A DNA stretch of 64,000 nucleotides from Lojkania enalia (Eukaryota; Ascomycota; Dothideomycetes; Pleosporales): assembly GCA_010094045.1 (NCBI GenBank), contig ML986607.1, positions 318,400 to 382,399 of the forward strand, read 5' to 3'. Position numbers and translations under genes: made by a program. Positions within the stretch are counted from its first letter, which is position 1, and each line of letters starts with the position of its first letter. The notes below the pieces were generated by a model that was not told the DNA's origin, did no database searches, and worked only from the letters and a program-made list of their open reading frames with translations. Below, in pieces: positions 11,904 through 23,275 of the stretch.

Positions 11904-12271
11904 TGCTATAGTTTGCAATGTCTCAAATGAACAGCAAGAGAAGTGCAAAACTGTGATAGTAGCAGAGGGAAAGTCTTCAATGGTTTGGAAAAAGTAGGTA
12001 TAGGCTGAACCTTGGAAGGATTGATGGAGAGAAAAGAGCGATCTCTGGAAGGCTAGGTTATATTCGCCATGAGCTTCACTTTAAGCCACGCTAAACAGTC
12101 CATTTCAGGACACTTAAGAGCGTGACAGCCTTGGATAATGTTTGCTACCTTTCTGTCATTTAGGTGTGTATATACAACCTTGGAATATCATTAAACATTT
12201 TGGTTCAATACGCCATTTGCATACTTCTCAATGCGTCGTCATTATCATCACTTATACCCCATTTCGAACAT

Positions 12272-14456
12272 TTAATAGCCACTGGGCTTGCCCCTGGCTA
12301 ATCCAAGGCACTCAGCCATGCCAAAGAAGATGTCAATGCTGTTATACACACCACCAAATTTCTCTTGGCAAGGGCCCATCGCGAAGACGGGCACATCAGT
12401 CAAGGAGTGCACACCCTGGTCGTCCTCAATAGGAAGGGTACCATTTAGCAAGATACCACCCTCGCCATCCTCGGGGTTGGCTATGAAATCCTCTTCCTCC
12501 TCATCTTGAGCGACGGCTGGCTCACGAGGGCCGTCCTTGCGAACGGACCAGGTCTCGCGGCGGTCGGGATCGGCCATCAAGCCCTGGAAGAGTGTGTAGC
12601 GCGGATCCCAGTTGGAGGGGAAGTTTGAGTCCGTGTAAGTCAGATTACCAGTGTTGATGTACTGAGAGAGACCAGAGCGCTGGTAGGTGCCAACAGCATC
12701 ACGTTTCTTGCGGTCGGTGTTCTGGGCCGCGAGGTACTTGGTGTCGACGGAACCCATGACGTCGAAGCCATGACCGTGATCGGCGGTAACGAGGATGAGG
12801 GTCTCCTTTAGGAGGCACTCATCCTCGAGCTTGGCAATGGTCGCCTTGACGGTGTCATCGAGCTCGAGAAGCTCTCCAAGAGCGCGGTCGTAGTCAAGGA
12901 CGTGCATCATCTTGTCGATGGAAGCAGCCTCGGACATGAGGAAAAAGCCCTTGTCCCCAGAGCGCTTGATGAGGATGTCGAGGGCTTTAAGAGTCATCTC
13001 CTTAAGACCAGGTTGATCAAGGGCCATGCTCTCGTCACCGGATGGGGAGAGGGATTGGTTCAAGTTCGTTTTGTAGACGTTCCTGTCAAGCCACTTGGCC
13101 ATATTGGAGACAGAGAAAATACCAAGGGTCTTTTCCTCTGACGAAGCGGCTTGCAACGCGGTGTTGTTCCAGATGACCTGGTAGCCCTTGTTGGCGAACT
13201 CTTGATAATAATCCTTCCCCATGTAGGTTTCCCCACCGAGCTCTGGGGAATAGAACTGCTCGGCACCTCCGCCAAAGAGGACATCAGGTCCACCCCAGCT
13301 AGTCCAGGTGTAGTTGGTGATGCCGTTCAAGAAAGAGTCAACCACGGCGCCGTACTGTCCACGATCACGAGTATGCGCAGTCAGTGCAGCCGGCGTTGCG
13401 TCTGCAATATAGGCCGTCGAAACAATCCCGACGTGGCCACCAGTGAGGCGATGGAAGAGCTCTGCAATAGTCTCAACCTTAGGGTCGTCAAAGGGGTCCT
13501 TGCTTGAGTCAGCATAGACACCCAAGCAGTTGACGGTGCTCTTGTGTCCAGTGTACAGGGCGCTCGCGGAGTTGGCGGAATCCGTGATGAAGGTGTCGAT
13601 GGAGTGAGTCATCTGGTGGCCTAGAATTGGGAACTTATCCATCTGCATCTTCGTCATGTACTTGCCGTTGACAGTCTTGTGGGCAATGAGGCGGGCAGCT
13701 GTGATCATGTTCGTGGTCATTCCATCTCCAATGAAGATAATAACGTTCTTGGTCTTGCGCTCCTCTGCAAGGTCGCGCACAAACCATGTAGCTACGGTCT
13801 TCTCGCCGCTGTTGTAGGTGAGAGTTGCCGTATATTCTTCCATCTTGTTAGCTCATGGTTTCGAATGTATCATTGGACGTCTTACCTCCAGGCTCGTATA
13901 GAGCAACACGTCGGTATGCCTTGGCAGTCACATTTACGATGGATGGTTTCTTCGCATCCCTAGCAAAAAGATCTAGGGAAGGCTTAGTATGTGATTCTCA
14001 CAGACTCAGCATTTCAAAACATACCCTCGTACCAGGAGAAGTTCCAGCGCTCGAGCTCCGGCTCGGAAAGGCCAAAGTACTCGGTTGCCGCAACAGCGGA
14101 GCCATTGCCCTTAGCAATCGTGAAGGTGAACTCCTCATCGGGCATAAGGCTGGTCGCCTCGCTGCCGTTAATGGGCGCATGGACCTCGAGACGGATGTCG
14201 AAGTACTGGCCGGCCAAGAAGTCCGCTCTATGCAGTTTTGTGAGCTTTACAAGCTTTACGCAGCTATATCCGGGCTCAATGGCTTACTGGTCTGGCGGAA
14301 ACACGCATCCTAGATTCTGTGTCAGTGTATCTCAAGTCTGTGAGTTAGCAGTGCCATACCAAGCGTAGGGCAAGCTCCCAGGCGCTGAAAAGTCTGTGCA
14401 GTGGCCGCACTCGCGAGCAGCACACCTACGAGACCAATTGACTTGTGGAGTTGCAT
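12272..14456 (-). CDS. Secreted alkaline phosphatase (PhoA superfamily)
   Basis: Five exons give 657 aa: 14456-14360, 14309-14288, 14227-14025, 13972-13886 and 13836-12272. The introns are 50, 60, 52 and 49 nt. The last acceptor is the AG of ATGGAAG, which restores the frame. The protein opens with a signal peptide (MQLHKSIGLVGVLLASAATA), then an N-terminal domain with CPTLGCVFPPDQ and LAGQYFDIRLEVHAP. The catalytic core shows the metal motif IFIGDGM, the nucleophile motif TDSANSASALYTG (Ser in DSANSA), a KMM-type segment in SIDKMMHVLDYD, and TADHGHGFD. Several N-glycosylation sites fit secretion. The enzyme hydrolyses phosphomonoesters, presumably for phosphate acquisition. Fungal homologues are often phosphate-repressed, but no regulatory site was identified here. 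Confidence 0.93.
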
Positions 14457-15755
14457 GATGGAGGTGCGAAAAGTGACAGTTGCACGGCACGAAGAAAAAT
14501 CAATCGGAGCTGCAAGGCCCTTTTATAAGCTCCAGGGAAACCTAGGACCTGCATATCACAGCTCCAGCTACCCGGGTTCGGCACCCTTGCGCTGCTGGGG
14601 CAAACACGCGGTTGTGAGCTTCGTAGGCAGTCGACTGCATCGCCAATTGGTTCAGGTGTTGTCTAGCTCTCCCCGTGGTACCTCGGTGGGCCGTCAGTGC
14701 TTGACAGTGCTGGCAGCCCAGCGGCCGGGATGGGTTATTTCCCGCCATGTGGTCTCCGGCGCTGGTGAATGTCATCAGGCAAAGAACGAGCTTCCTGATC
14801 GGGTTGATATGGACGTTGTGCGGAGGAGCTGGTGGCTGGTGGCTCAAGCTTTCTGCCTGGCTTGGCAGAACGTGAATGGATGCCACCGCCCCATTGGCCC
14901 GGCCCCGCAAGGGCCGCGCTTGGCATGCTGGAGGATTTCTGGCCATGAAATGAGCCCCATGCATGTTCGGACGCATGTTTCCTACCATCCGCGCTTCATT
15001 GGCTGGCGGGGCGCTCGTGCCGGACAGGCTGATGGAATGCCTACGCGACAACAAGGCGAGATCCGTCGAGACGCTTCGCTGGGTCTGCCTGCGCAACTTG
15101 CCAGGGAGAGAGCCACCGGGGAAGACACGGCAAACAGCTCAGTTGCCTCGACTCCTCTCGCCGATCCTTAACGCTGGGATATTGCTGCCGACCCGGTCGC
15201 ATCCGGAGATTCCACACGAGGTCTCTCTCAGGCGGCTGTCATCACAGCGAGTGCTGTGCCTCCCGGTGCTGTGTCTCCTTGAGCTCTGTACGACTCCAGA
15301 CATACGCCTACGTCCGGTCTAGACGCACACGTCGGAACTGCCGTAGACGAAATCAATATCTTAATACCCTTGCCCTAGTCCCGATATACCCGACATCAAG
15401 GCAATATCTCGTGTTGCCGTGCCCTCGCACGCACACATGTGCTCGTAGCCGTCAGCTGTGAAATCCGAACACTTTGTCGTTGGCCATCGGTGCTGGGCCG
15501 ACTCCGCAGCCGGCGTCCAGCGGGAGTGGGAGAACTTGTAAGGGACCATTATTAGAGAAGCAAATCGGAGCGCAGTGCCTTGAGATCCCCAGACCACAAA
15601 CCGTGATAATAAACATCTAGGCCTCGACCACGAATCTCCGTGATTGGTGGAGACCATTGACTTCGAGCCGCAATAGGCTAAGCGTCGATCACCCGAATAC
15701 GTCACGACTAGACCCTGTCACGTGATGCAGTACCCAGTTACGTAGGTAGGTACCC
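14457..15755. other. Intergenic between alkaline phosphatase and photolyase, no gene supported
   Basis: This 1.3-kb divergent spacer is relatively GC-rich in 14.55-15.3 kb. Overlapping frames on both strands there are compositional and show no motifs. It must hold both promoters. Confidence 0.4.
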
Positions 15756-15775
15756 AGGTATCTAGAGGTATCTAG
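15756..15775. repeat. Tandem 10-bp direct repeat upstream of photolyase
   Basis: AGGTATCTAG occurs twice back-to-back at 15756-15765 and 15766-15775, preceded by related GTAGGTAGGTACC. The pair lies about 50 bp before the photolyase ATG, so it is well placed to be a promoter element. Function is unknown. Confidence 0.5.
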
Positions 15776-15826
15776 GTGGGCATGCAAGGATCCGGCTTTT
15801 TCATAACATAATTGAGCATTATTTCC

Positions 15827-17626
15827 ATGCTTTGGAAGAGAAAACTGCTCAATAGCAAGAACAATTTTCGCATCTGCTACTTTGCTCCTTTGAGACTGTC
15901 AACTATCATTACGACGCCCACACAGCACGTCTTACTTGGTCAATTACATTTCGCAGCGGTTAGATCATTCTCAAATTCATACAAGCTCATTTCCACCTCT
16001 ATTCCCAGGAATTCTGCCAATATGTCTAAACGCACAGCCTACTCCCGCTCCGAACTCGGTCACCCGTCCACAAAACGCGCAAGACAAGTCGATAAGGACC
16101 TCCCCTACCACCACCTCCTTGAAGCTCTCGAATCACAGAAAGAAAAGAGAGACGTCACCAAAGTAGTCCACTGGTTCCGCTCCAAAGATCTTCGAATCCA
16201 AGACAACACTGGCCTACATCACGCCTCCTTCCTTGCTCAAGACTCTAAGAAGCCCCTGATTGGCGTTTACTTGCACTGCCCAGCCGAACTCTCATGGCAT
16301 GGTACCAGTCCTGCACGTACAGACTTTATACTTGAAGGTTTACAGGTCATGCAAAAAGAGCTCAAAGATCTGAACATCCCTCTTGTCATCCTGCAAGCGG
16401 ATAAGAGAGACGACATCGTACCCACAATCGTCAAATTCCTCGAGGACCAGTCCATCTCCCACGTCTTCGCAAACTACGAATACGAAGTCGATGAGTTACG
16501 TCGTGACACCTCCTTCGTCAAAGAAATGGGCGGTTCAATCCAAGTGTCCCTGCACCACGATCAAACAGCGGTCGAGCCAGGAGCAATTCTAACCAGCGCC
16601 GGAAAACCCATGAAAGTCTTCACACCATACCACCACGCCTGGCTCTCTACCATCAAGGACGATCCCTCCCTCCTCGATACCGTTCTTGCCCCCGTCGCAA
16701 ACCCGTCCTGGGCGAAGAAAGAACTGAAAGATTTCTTTGACTCTCCAATTCCAGACCTACCATCAGACAAACAATTTCCTTCATCAGAAGACAAACAGCG
16801 AATCAGAAAACTATGGCCTGCAGGCCACACGTCCGCATCAGAACGCATGGACTCCTTCCTCAAACAAATCAACCACTACGCATCCACGCGCTCCAATCCC
16901 GCCAAAAACAGCACCAGCAGAATGAGCGCCTACTTTTCAGCGGGAATGTACTCCGTGCGTGAAGCCCTCTCAAAACTAAAAGCCCATAACTCCTCGAGCG
17001 CTGATTTCAGCGAATCGGAAGCCTCGCCGGGCATCTACTCCTGGGTCCGCGAGCTCGTCTTCCGAGAACTGTACCGTCAAACCACGCTCACCACCCCCCA
17101 CACCTCCATGAACCTACCCCAGAACCTAAAATTCGATTCCGTACTCTGGGAAGACGACGAGGAAGGATGGCAGCGCTGGATCAGTGGTACCACCGGCGAG
17201 CCCTTCATCGACGCCGGGATGCGGCAGCTGAACGCCGAAGCCTACATGCATAACCGGCTCCGGATGAACGTGTCTAGCTATCTGTACTGCAATCTGCTGA
17301 TCGATTATCGGCGCGGCGAGCGCTATTTCGCGGAAACGTTGGTCGATTGGGATCTCAGCAACAACACACAGGGCTGGGAGCCCAGCTACACGGTTTTCAA
17401 TCCCGTGAGCCAGGCGGAGCGGAATGACCCCGAGGGCGAGTATATCCGGAAATGGGTTCCGGAGCTAAGGGACGTGCAGGGGAAGGCAATTTTCGCGCCC
17501 TCCGAACGGTTGTCGGAGGGAGAGTTTGAGAAATTGGGATATCCGAGGCCGTATGTCAATTGGAAAGAAACGAAACAGCGCGCTATAGAGAGGTTTAAAT
17601 CGGACATGCGTGACGCCTCGTCCTAA
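15827..17626 (+). CDS. phr1: CPD photolyase, class I-type, with mitochondrial-like leader
   Basis: Single exon, 599 aa from ATG 15827. The first 60-65 residues are basic, Ser/Arg-rich and end before MSKRTAYSR, with an STKRARQVDK nuclear-signal-like run after it. This suggests dual mitochondrial and nuclear products from ATG 15827 and ATG 16022, as known for yeast Phr1. The alpha/beta antenna domain starts at VVHWFRSKDLRIQDN. The FAD domain includes RELVFRELYRQ, PFIDAGMRQLN and MHNRLRMNVSSYL. The usual NNGGWQW-ASTG-DA-PYFRIFNP block is replaced by a shorter NNTQGWEPSYTVFNPVSQ. The enzyme uses blue light to split cyclobutane pyrimidine dimers. A cryptochrome-like role is possible but less likely. 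The gene converges on vps5, 161 bp away. Confidence 0.88.
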   Translation: MLWKRKLLNSKNNFRICYFAPLRLSTIITTPTQHVLLGQLHFAAVRSFSNSYKLISTSIPRNSANMSKRTAYSRSELGHPSTKRARQVDKDLPYHHLLEALESQKEKRDVTKVVHWFRSKDLRIQDNTGLHHASFLAQDSKKPLIGVYLHCPAELSWHGTSPARTDFILEGLQVMQKELKDLNIPLVILQADKRDDIVPTIVKFLEDQSISHVFANYEYEVDELRRDTSFVKEMGGSIQVSLHHDQTAVEPGAILTSAGKPMKVFTPYHHAWLSTIKDDPSLLDTVLAPVANPSWAKKELKDFFDSPIPDLPSDKQFPSSEDKQRIRKLWPAGHTSASERMDSFLKQINHYASTRSNPAKNSTSRMSAYFSAGMYSVREALSKLKAHNSSSADFSESEASPGIYSWVRELVFRELYRQTTLTTPHTSMNLPQNLKFDSVLWEDDEEGWQRWISGTTGEPFIDAGMRQLNAEAYMHNRLRMNVSSYLYCNLLIDYRRGERYFAETLVDWDLSNNTQGWEPSYTVFNPVSQAERNDPEGEYIRKWVPELRDVQGKAIFAPSERLSEGEFEKLGYPRPYVNWKETKQRAIERFKSDMRDASS

Positions 17627-17787
17627 ACATGTATACAACACCATAAATCGACACCTATGATATCTAGTTCCTAGATTCATGGTGCAGGATGAAATTTGTG
17701 AATTACCGTATGTTAGGCAGTTTATTCGACCACAGAGTACAGTTCGGATTAGGGACATGGTATCACAATACCCCAGGCTAGTATACC

Positions 17788-19817
17788 CTACTCTTCTAGC
17801 TCCCTTGTCGCTTCCGCCGCGGCCCTCGCCTCTGAAATCTCACTCCCTTGACTCTCTGGCCTCTCTAGTGATGGCTTCGAAGCCTCACTTGGCGTCGCTA
17901 CAACGCCGGCTGGTGGCACAAACTCACCATCTTCCGTATCAAGCTGCATGAGATACGTTTCCCAAATCTCGATAAGCTGAGCAACCGTTAGAAGATGTGC
18001 AGATGAACATTAGCCGGTGGGAAGCTTACTTCTTTTTGAGCCTCGACACTGCTCTCCAAGAAAGTCTCAACGCCAGATTTGAAATCCTCAACTTTCTCCC
18101 TCTCAAAGCGCTCCAATTCGCCTTTCATTAGGCGGCCCATATCCTCGAACAATAATCTTGCTTGGTGCACCCTCCGCTCCGCATCCGCGACATCGGCGCT
18201 GAGTTGGTTGAGCCGATCTTGCTGAGACCTTCCCTGCCGAAGTAGCTTATCTTGCGTCTGCTTGCGTTTCTGGAGTTCGGATTCAGCCGCATGCCATGAG
18301 TGATAAGCCTTCTGTCTTTGCTGGAACGCAGTTTTGACTGAACCGATTAAGCGAATATACTCATCGATAACAATGCCTATTGTGAGCACATCCTGTTGGG
18401 CTTGGCGGTCGTAGAGTTCGCGAATTCGGATCTGGATATCGGACAAGCTGTCCAAGGGTCCAGAGAGCGATGGGGCAAGTTCCACGGATGCAAGAGAATG
18501 CAATGAAGCGGAGAAGTCGCCGCAAGCTTCAGCAAGACCTTTCCTCTGCGCTACAACTGTGTCTGTAGTTTTAAGAAGTGCTTTTAGCTGATTTTCAAGT
18601 GCATCGAGATAGACCCGTCGTTCATGGAACCACTATTTAGTTAGAATATTGTAAACCTAATCAACGGGAACAATCTCACGTCATCGTGTTCAATGAACTT
18701 GCCCCCGCCGCCAGAAAGCATGCCGCTAAACATGCCCTTGCTTTCACCCAGCCCAGGGTCTTTTCTCTCCTTATTCTTGATGTCGACATTGAAAGCTTCA
18801 CTCTCGAGAAACAGCTTTAGGTCGCTATCGTGTTGCAGTACGTTGTGCGCCGTAACCTTGTTGAGCATCCGCTCCAATGCCGCACGTCTAGACTCGACAA
18901 AGTCGGCATCGAATCGACCTACAGCTTGCTTCTCTGGCGGCGGAGGTATAATGATGCCGGGATTATTATTATGGAGCTGGTTATAAAGCCAAAGAAAATC
19001 GCGGTAGCGACGGGAGACGGTGAACTCGGATCTGCGGTACCCTTTCGAGGTAGTCTAAATCCGCCATATCAGCATACAGCTCATGGACATGCAGAGATCT
19101 ATGGCTTCCTACCTTCGTTGTGACAGAGTACTCGGTGTGCGAGCTGGTCAGATCTCCGACCTTGTGCGGATCTCCCACGGAAATGTGAAAAGTCGGCTTC
19201 GCTGCCTGCTCCACACTGACGCTTGGTTGCGTCTGCCTTTGAGGAGCGCTTGCTAAAGGAGGCTGCACCGGAGGAGGCACTCTTGGACCCTGCGATGCCG
19301 AAGTGTCATCTTCATCGTCGTCGAGGTTCACAGAGTCCATCATTCCTTGGAGGGACGACGTGGAGGCAGCGGTTGGTCGTGGACCGCGAGAAGCGGCAAG
19401 CTCCTTCTGTGGAGGTACTGGGGGCTCTTCGGGAGCTGAAGGAGGGGTGGGGGCACCCAGAGGACCCAGAGGATCGTCTACTGCTTCTAGTCGGGTGGGC
19501 TGCGTGCCATACTGTCGCCTCCGAGGGCCGCGGCCGGCGGGGGAGCGCGGTGCAGCGGTGACATTGGGAACAGAGCTAGCGGTTGCTTTGGAAGGCGGGA
19601 TGGATTCTGCAGAGATCAGAATTTATGCGCACAAGTAGTTATGTAAGTATCGTGCCCACCAGACTCCAAACTGTCCTCATGGGCGATCTTGGGGGCGGTT
19701 TGCGAAGGAGGAGATCTCGAAGGAACGTCTGCAAAGTCAGCTGTTCGAGAAATGCCCAGTCGCGCAAGATGGCCACATACCTCCCCACGGAGAACTCCCT
19801 TCGTCTCCGAGATCCAT
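17788..19817 (-). CDS. vps5: Retromer sorting nexin Vps5 (PX-BAR)
   Basis: Six exons give 588 aa: 19817-19781, 19728-19660, 19606-19113, 19054-18680, 18632-18030 and 17976-17788. The introns are 52, 53, 58, 47 and 53 nt. The start MDLGDEGSSPWGD was chosen because splicing then runs into DVPSRSPP. A longer open frame starting at 19933 is a shadow. The N-terminus is disordered and Pro-rich. The PX domain spans about residues 170-290 (FHISVGDPHKVGD, EFTVSRRYRDFLWLYNQL, IIIPPPPEKQAVGRF). A BAR-type coiled region spans about 340-545. Vps5 with Vps17 bends endosomal membrane and binds PI3P for recycling of vacuolar sorting receptors to the Golgi. Identity is firm from the PX sequence and overall layout. 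Confidence 0.93.
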
Positions 19818-21134
19818 TGCGAGTGTGGATGCGGACGTAGCTGGTGTGCAGCTCCGAATGTGTCGTTGAAGGTTACGATTTCCCCAATGCCATTACTCGC
19901 CTGCGCCTTGGCACTCGGCCTGCTACCCATCATGTGGGCTCCGTGACTAGCGCCATGTAGCTACAACCAACTACCCGCCTACCTCCATGTGCATATCTAC
20001 GCACCTTGCACCGCGTAACTTGTCGGCTACAGGTCGCACAAAGCAACTCTCCGTTCTCTTACCGGCGTAATTCAATCTCTCCGACTGCAGTTCGCCATCG
20101 GAGAATAGGACATTCATCCGATGATGCATGTGGAGCACAATTGAGCAACCTGTCAACTTGTCCGCCCCACAGCGTCAGGCCTCAGAATCTTCCATCCGTG
20201 GCCTCGTTTGAGATTACGGCCAAGGATCGGCTTCTAGAACTATCAGCTGCTGTTTTACGACATCTGAAATTGCCCATCTCGGCCGGAAAGATGGCCTCTG
20301 TGCATATCCTGTCCGCTTTGATGTCATGCCTTCCGCCGTATCTTTCTGTCTGTTACACGACCCATCCTTTTCGTTATGCCTTCTTCCTAGTTTTTGTTTC
20401 TTCATTCATGCTTATCCATGATTTCTCTTCCCTCGAACACGTGGTCTATTTGGAAGCCTTGCTTCCGGAAATCCTAGAACGAACCTTACAAGGCTTGAGA
20501 GGCATACTTTCAATCCATTTCGTTTTAGTCATGCTTGAGACGGCGCTCGAATACCTAAGCGCGCATCTAGATGAGGCATAGCTCTGTCATTGATCGTGTA
20601 TGGCGAAGGCATTGTTCACAACCTTGTTGATGAGGCTTAGGCACTCAGGCCTACAGAATTGTTCCCGCAATGCTTCATATCGCCCCTATGCTCCGAAAGT
20701 GCTGATTCTGCCTAAGTCTTAGCTATTTCTCCACTTTTTGGAACGCTTATTTCCTTCAATCTACGTATCTGCCTTGCTTGCGTGTAATTGCTGGACTTGT
20801 TTCGAATCGCACCACTTGATGTTGATCATGGATCCGACTAGAATCCTCGCTCCTGCCGGGATCTTCGTGACAAATTCTCGCCTACGACTCCTAATATGGT
20901 GACGGCATCTGGGGTAGCGGGATGAGAACGTCACATCACGGACTATTCCTCATACCATCACGAAAACTGTCCTTTTTCCAGACCTTCACAGTTGGGATAC
21001 AAAAGACATCAGCCTGCGCCTCCAAGATGGCCAGAACCAGCCTCCAAACTTATCATAACACACAAGCCATTTAGTCTCCTTTCTAATAATTCAACAAATC
21101 TACGATAAACACTCATTGATATCTCGTATACAAC
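19818..21134. other. Intergenic, no gene supported
   Basis: A weak 96-aa frame (ATG 20291 to 20581) has two hydrophobic stretches but no recognisable family, and is probably chance. The left part is the vps5 5' flank, which contains a short upstream ORF on the minus strand starting ATGGCGCTAG. The right part is the promoter of the secreted-protein gene at 21135. Confidence 0.4.
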
Positions 21135-21845
21135 ATGCATTACGCCGCAGCCATCGCCGTACTGTTGGCATCCGGAACTAACGCCGGGGCCTTCGGATAC
21201 AAGAAGGGTCCTCATTTCCCCGGCACCGGCATTTCACCGCCCCTCGCAACCGGCGGATTCTTTGACGGCTGCAAGCCGCTCGTAGAGCAGGGCCACGGCA
21301 TTGTTTGCGCACCTCACAACTTCCCAACAGCCTCTGCCGCTGCCCCTGCCATGCCCACGGGCACCGGTTATCAGTCCCCTCCATTTATGCCCGTCGGGAC
21401 AGAAGGTACTCCCGCACCAACTGGCGTTCCGCAGCTGCCGAATAGCTTTATGAATCCAAAGGAACGACGTGCTCACGGCCACCACCACAACGATGACTTT
21501 CCCTATCCAACAGGTGCTGGAGAGGGGAGGCCAGCTTGTTATGTCGATATGCCGGGACGTTTTGAGGATGTACCTAGCGAGATGCAGGCTGCTGATACTG
21601 ACGGCCATCCTGTCAGGATCATGGCCAGACCACCTATGTAAGTTCTCTCTTCACCTCCGTACCATTTCCATGATACAGTCATTTCCTTCTTTCCTTCTCT
21701 CCCCACTAACTCCGTCTCTTCTCCAATCAATTACTAAATATCTAACTTGTTGAACAGCAAGTATCAATGCTGGACCGAAGGCGCAGTTGCCGCAACTTGG
21801 GAGTACGCAGGCGCAAACCACTGGCCTGCTGCTCCCACCGCTTAG
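21135..21845 (+). CDS. Secreted four-cysteine protein of unknown function
   Basis: Two exons, 21135-21637 and 21758-21845, give 196 aa. The intron is 120 nt with strong GTAAGT and AACAG signals, and splicing completes an Ile codon. Residues 1-18 are a signal peptide (MHYAAAIAVLLASGTNAG). The mature protein is rich in Gly, Pro and Thr. It has a His cluster (AHGHHHNDD) and four Cys (DGCKP, IVCAP, PACYV, YQCWTEG), enough for two disulfides. It ends in a Trp-rich WTEG...TWEYAG...HWP segment. I do not recognise a family. The His-rich patch could bind metal. A cell-wall or effector-like role is only a guess from secretion and size. A long pyrimidine tract (about 21902-21960) follows the stop. Confidence 0.72.
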
Positions 21846-22330
21846 ATCGAAGCTCGCAAATAGCTCCGGCTAGGCACCTTGAATAGCTGTCCAGATATTT
21901 CAATTTCTCAATTTCTTTCTTCTTTCTTCTTTTTTCTTTTTTCTTTCACTTTTTTCTTCTAGCGGCATTAGATAGATTCATCGGTAGACGGACATTTCCT
22001 TTGCATTTGAATAGGTTGTTTGGGTAATTTAGCGAGTGCGCGGATACATGTGGACTTGCTGGTCGAGTCTTTGGAATTGCATAGGGCGGCGTCTGGTCCT
22101 TGATTGGTGTATCGTAGACTAGAAAATATCTCCCCAGGCTACCCCTTCAAAAAATTCACCTATCATGTCACACGAAATATTACCATCTCATCCTAGCGGC
22201 GTCGCACTGCAGATAAAAATATCGTTCCCTCCTTACCGTCTATCCTTCACCCCCAACGTCTTTCTTCAACTTCCGTGTCATAGTAAATGCTCTAGTACTC
22301 CAACCTCCGCCCCGAGAAATCTAGGATCCA
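21846..22330. other. Intergenic between convergent genes
   Basis: Contains a polypyrimidine tract (TTTCTTC repeats, about 21902-21960) of the kind common in fungal UTRs. No gene seen. Confidence 0.4.
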
Positions 22331-22934
22331 TCATATCCTCTCCCCACCGACAGCAACTTTCCCATGCTCACACAAATAACATACCTTTCCATCCTCTGTC
22401 CTCATCTCCCCCCTAACCTGCGCCAACCTCTTCCCCAAATGCACCACCTGACTCTCCACAAACACCTTCTGTCCCTCCACCGCAGGCCTCAAGTATGTAC
22501 AATTCAGCGTCCGGCTAACATGACCCCTACTCCATGAATCGTCGTTCGAACAAGCAGTTATCGCAGTGGAAGTGCAGATGTCGAAGATTAAGGCGACAGC
22601 GCCGCCGTGTAGCGCACCGGCCATATTGCAGAGGGATTTGGGGACTACGAGGGAGAAGAGGGTGGTGCAGGAATGCGGATTCGAGGGGGTGGGGGAGCGG
22701 GTGGCGGAGAGGAGGGTCAGGTGGGTGGAGAGGTCTTTGTCATGGCCCTAAGCATGTCGTTTGTTAGCTTGAGGTTGATTTAGAAGCGGGTTGAGTGTAT
22801 GAGAGATGGGGAGAGGGTAATACCTCGTATCCTTCTTCGCCCGCGATTTCGAACCAGAGTTTTACTTTTTCAAAGGGGGTTAGGTGGTTTTTGTCTTGGA
22901 ATGTGGAGGCGTATTTTGTAGGATGGTTGGACAT
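22331..22934 (-). CDS. Hot-dog acyl-CoA thioesterase (PaaI/THEM2-like)
   Basis: Two exons, 22934-22824 and 22747-22331, give 175 aa with a 76-nt intron (GTATTA donor, CTTAG acceptor, CTAAC branch). The hot-dog fold signature is NMAGALHGGAVALIFDICTS, where the HGG turn and following Asp mark the active site of PaaI-type enzymes. LNCTYLRPAVEGQKVFVESQ is the typical second half of the sheet. Family members hydrolyse acyl-CoA to free acid and CoA, usually in mitochondria or cytosol; chain-length preference cannot be read. The gene is divergent from the DUF5321 gene, with 341 bp between the ATGs. Confidence 0.85.
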
Positions 22935-23275
22935 GGTGCTCGCATCAATGCCTTGATCGCGGGGATTCGTGGGTCTATGCCAGGCTTAGGGAGGTTTGAG
23001 GCAAGTATTGCAGCTACACCGGACGGAATGTAGACTCAAGCTGTCGGAGCTTTATCACGGTGGATATCGAGAGTATATCTCCATAACGAGGGTTGTCGGA
23101 CCTCCGAACTCTGCAATGTACCTCGGCCCAGCTGTAGTGTAGATGTGCGGTGGTGCTTATGCAGGCCTCTGCGCTAGACCGTATTTAGGGTCAACACCGA
23201 AAGTTCGCGGATCTTCAAACATCTCGATCTGCGTATCATCACAAGGACGGTTCAAACCCACAGGTAATTGTGACA
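22935..23275. promoter_or_regulatory. Short bidirectional promoter, thioesterase and DUF5321 genes
   Basis: 341 bp between two divergent ATGs, too short to hold another gene. It is likely a shared promoter. No defined motif recognised. Confidence 0.45.

Noticed and set aside
14401..15171. 256-aa plus-strand and 184-aa minus-strand frames in the alkaline phosphatase promoter
   Set aside because: Low-complexity composition, mutual overlap on opposite strands, no domains and no splice support.
19616..19933. 105-aa open frame starting MMGSRPSAK on minus, as the vps5 start
   Set aside because: It runs through the first vps5 intron. Splicing from ATG 19817 (MDLGDEGSSPWGD) joins in frame to the rest of the protein and fits Vps5 N-termini.
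20291..20581. 96-aa hydrophobic plus-strand frame
   Set aside because: No family, no splice or context support; probably chance within a promoter-sized spacer.
23150..23270. Possible tRNA around a GGTTCAAACCC B-box-like string
   Set aside because: No matching A box or cloverleaf could be paired; the string lies in the promoter between two genes.
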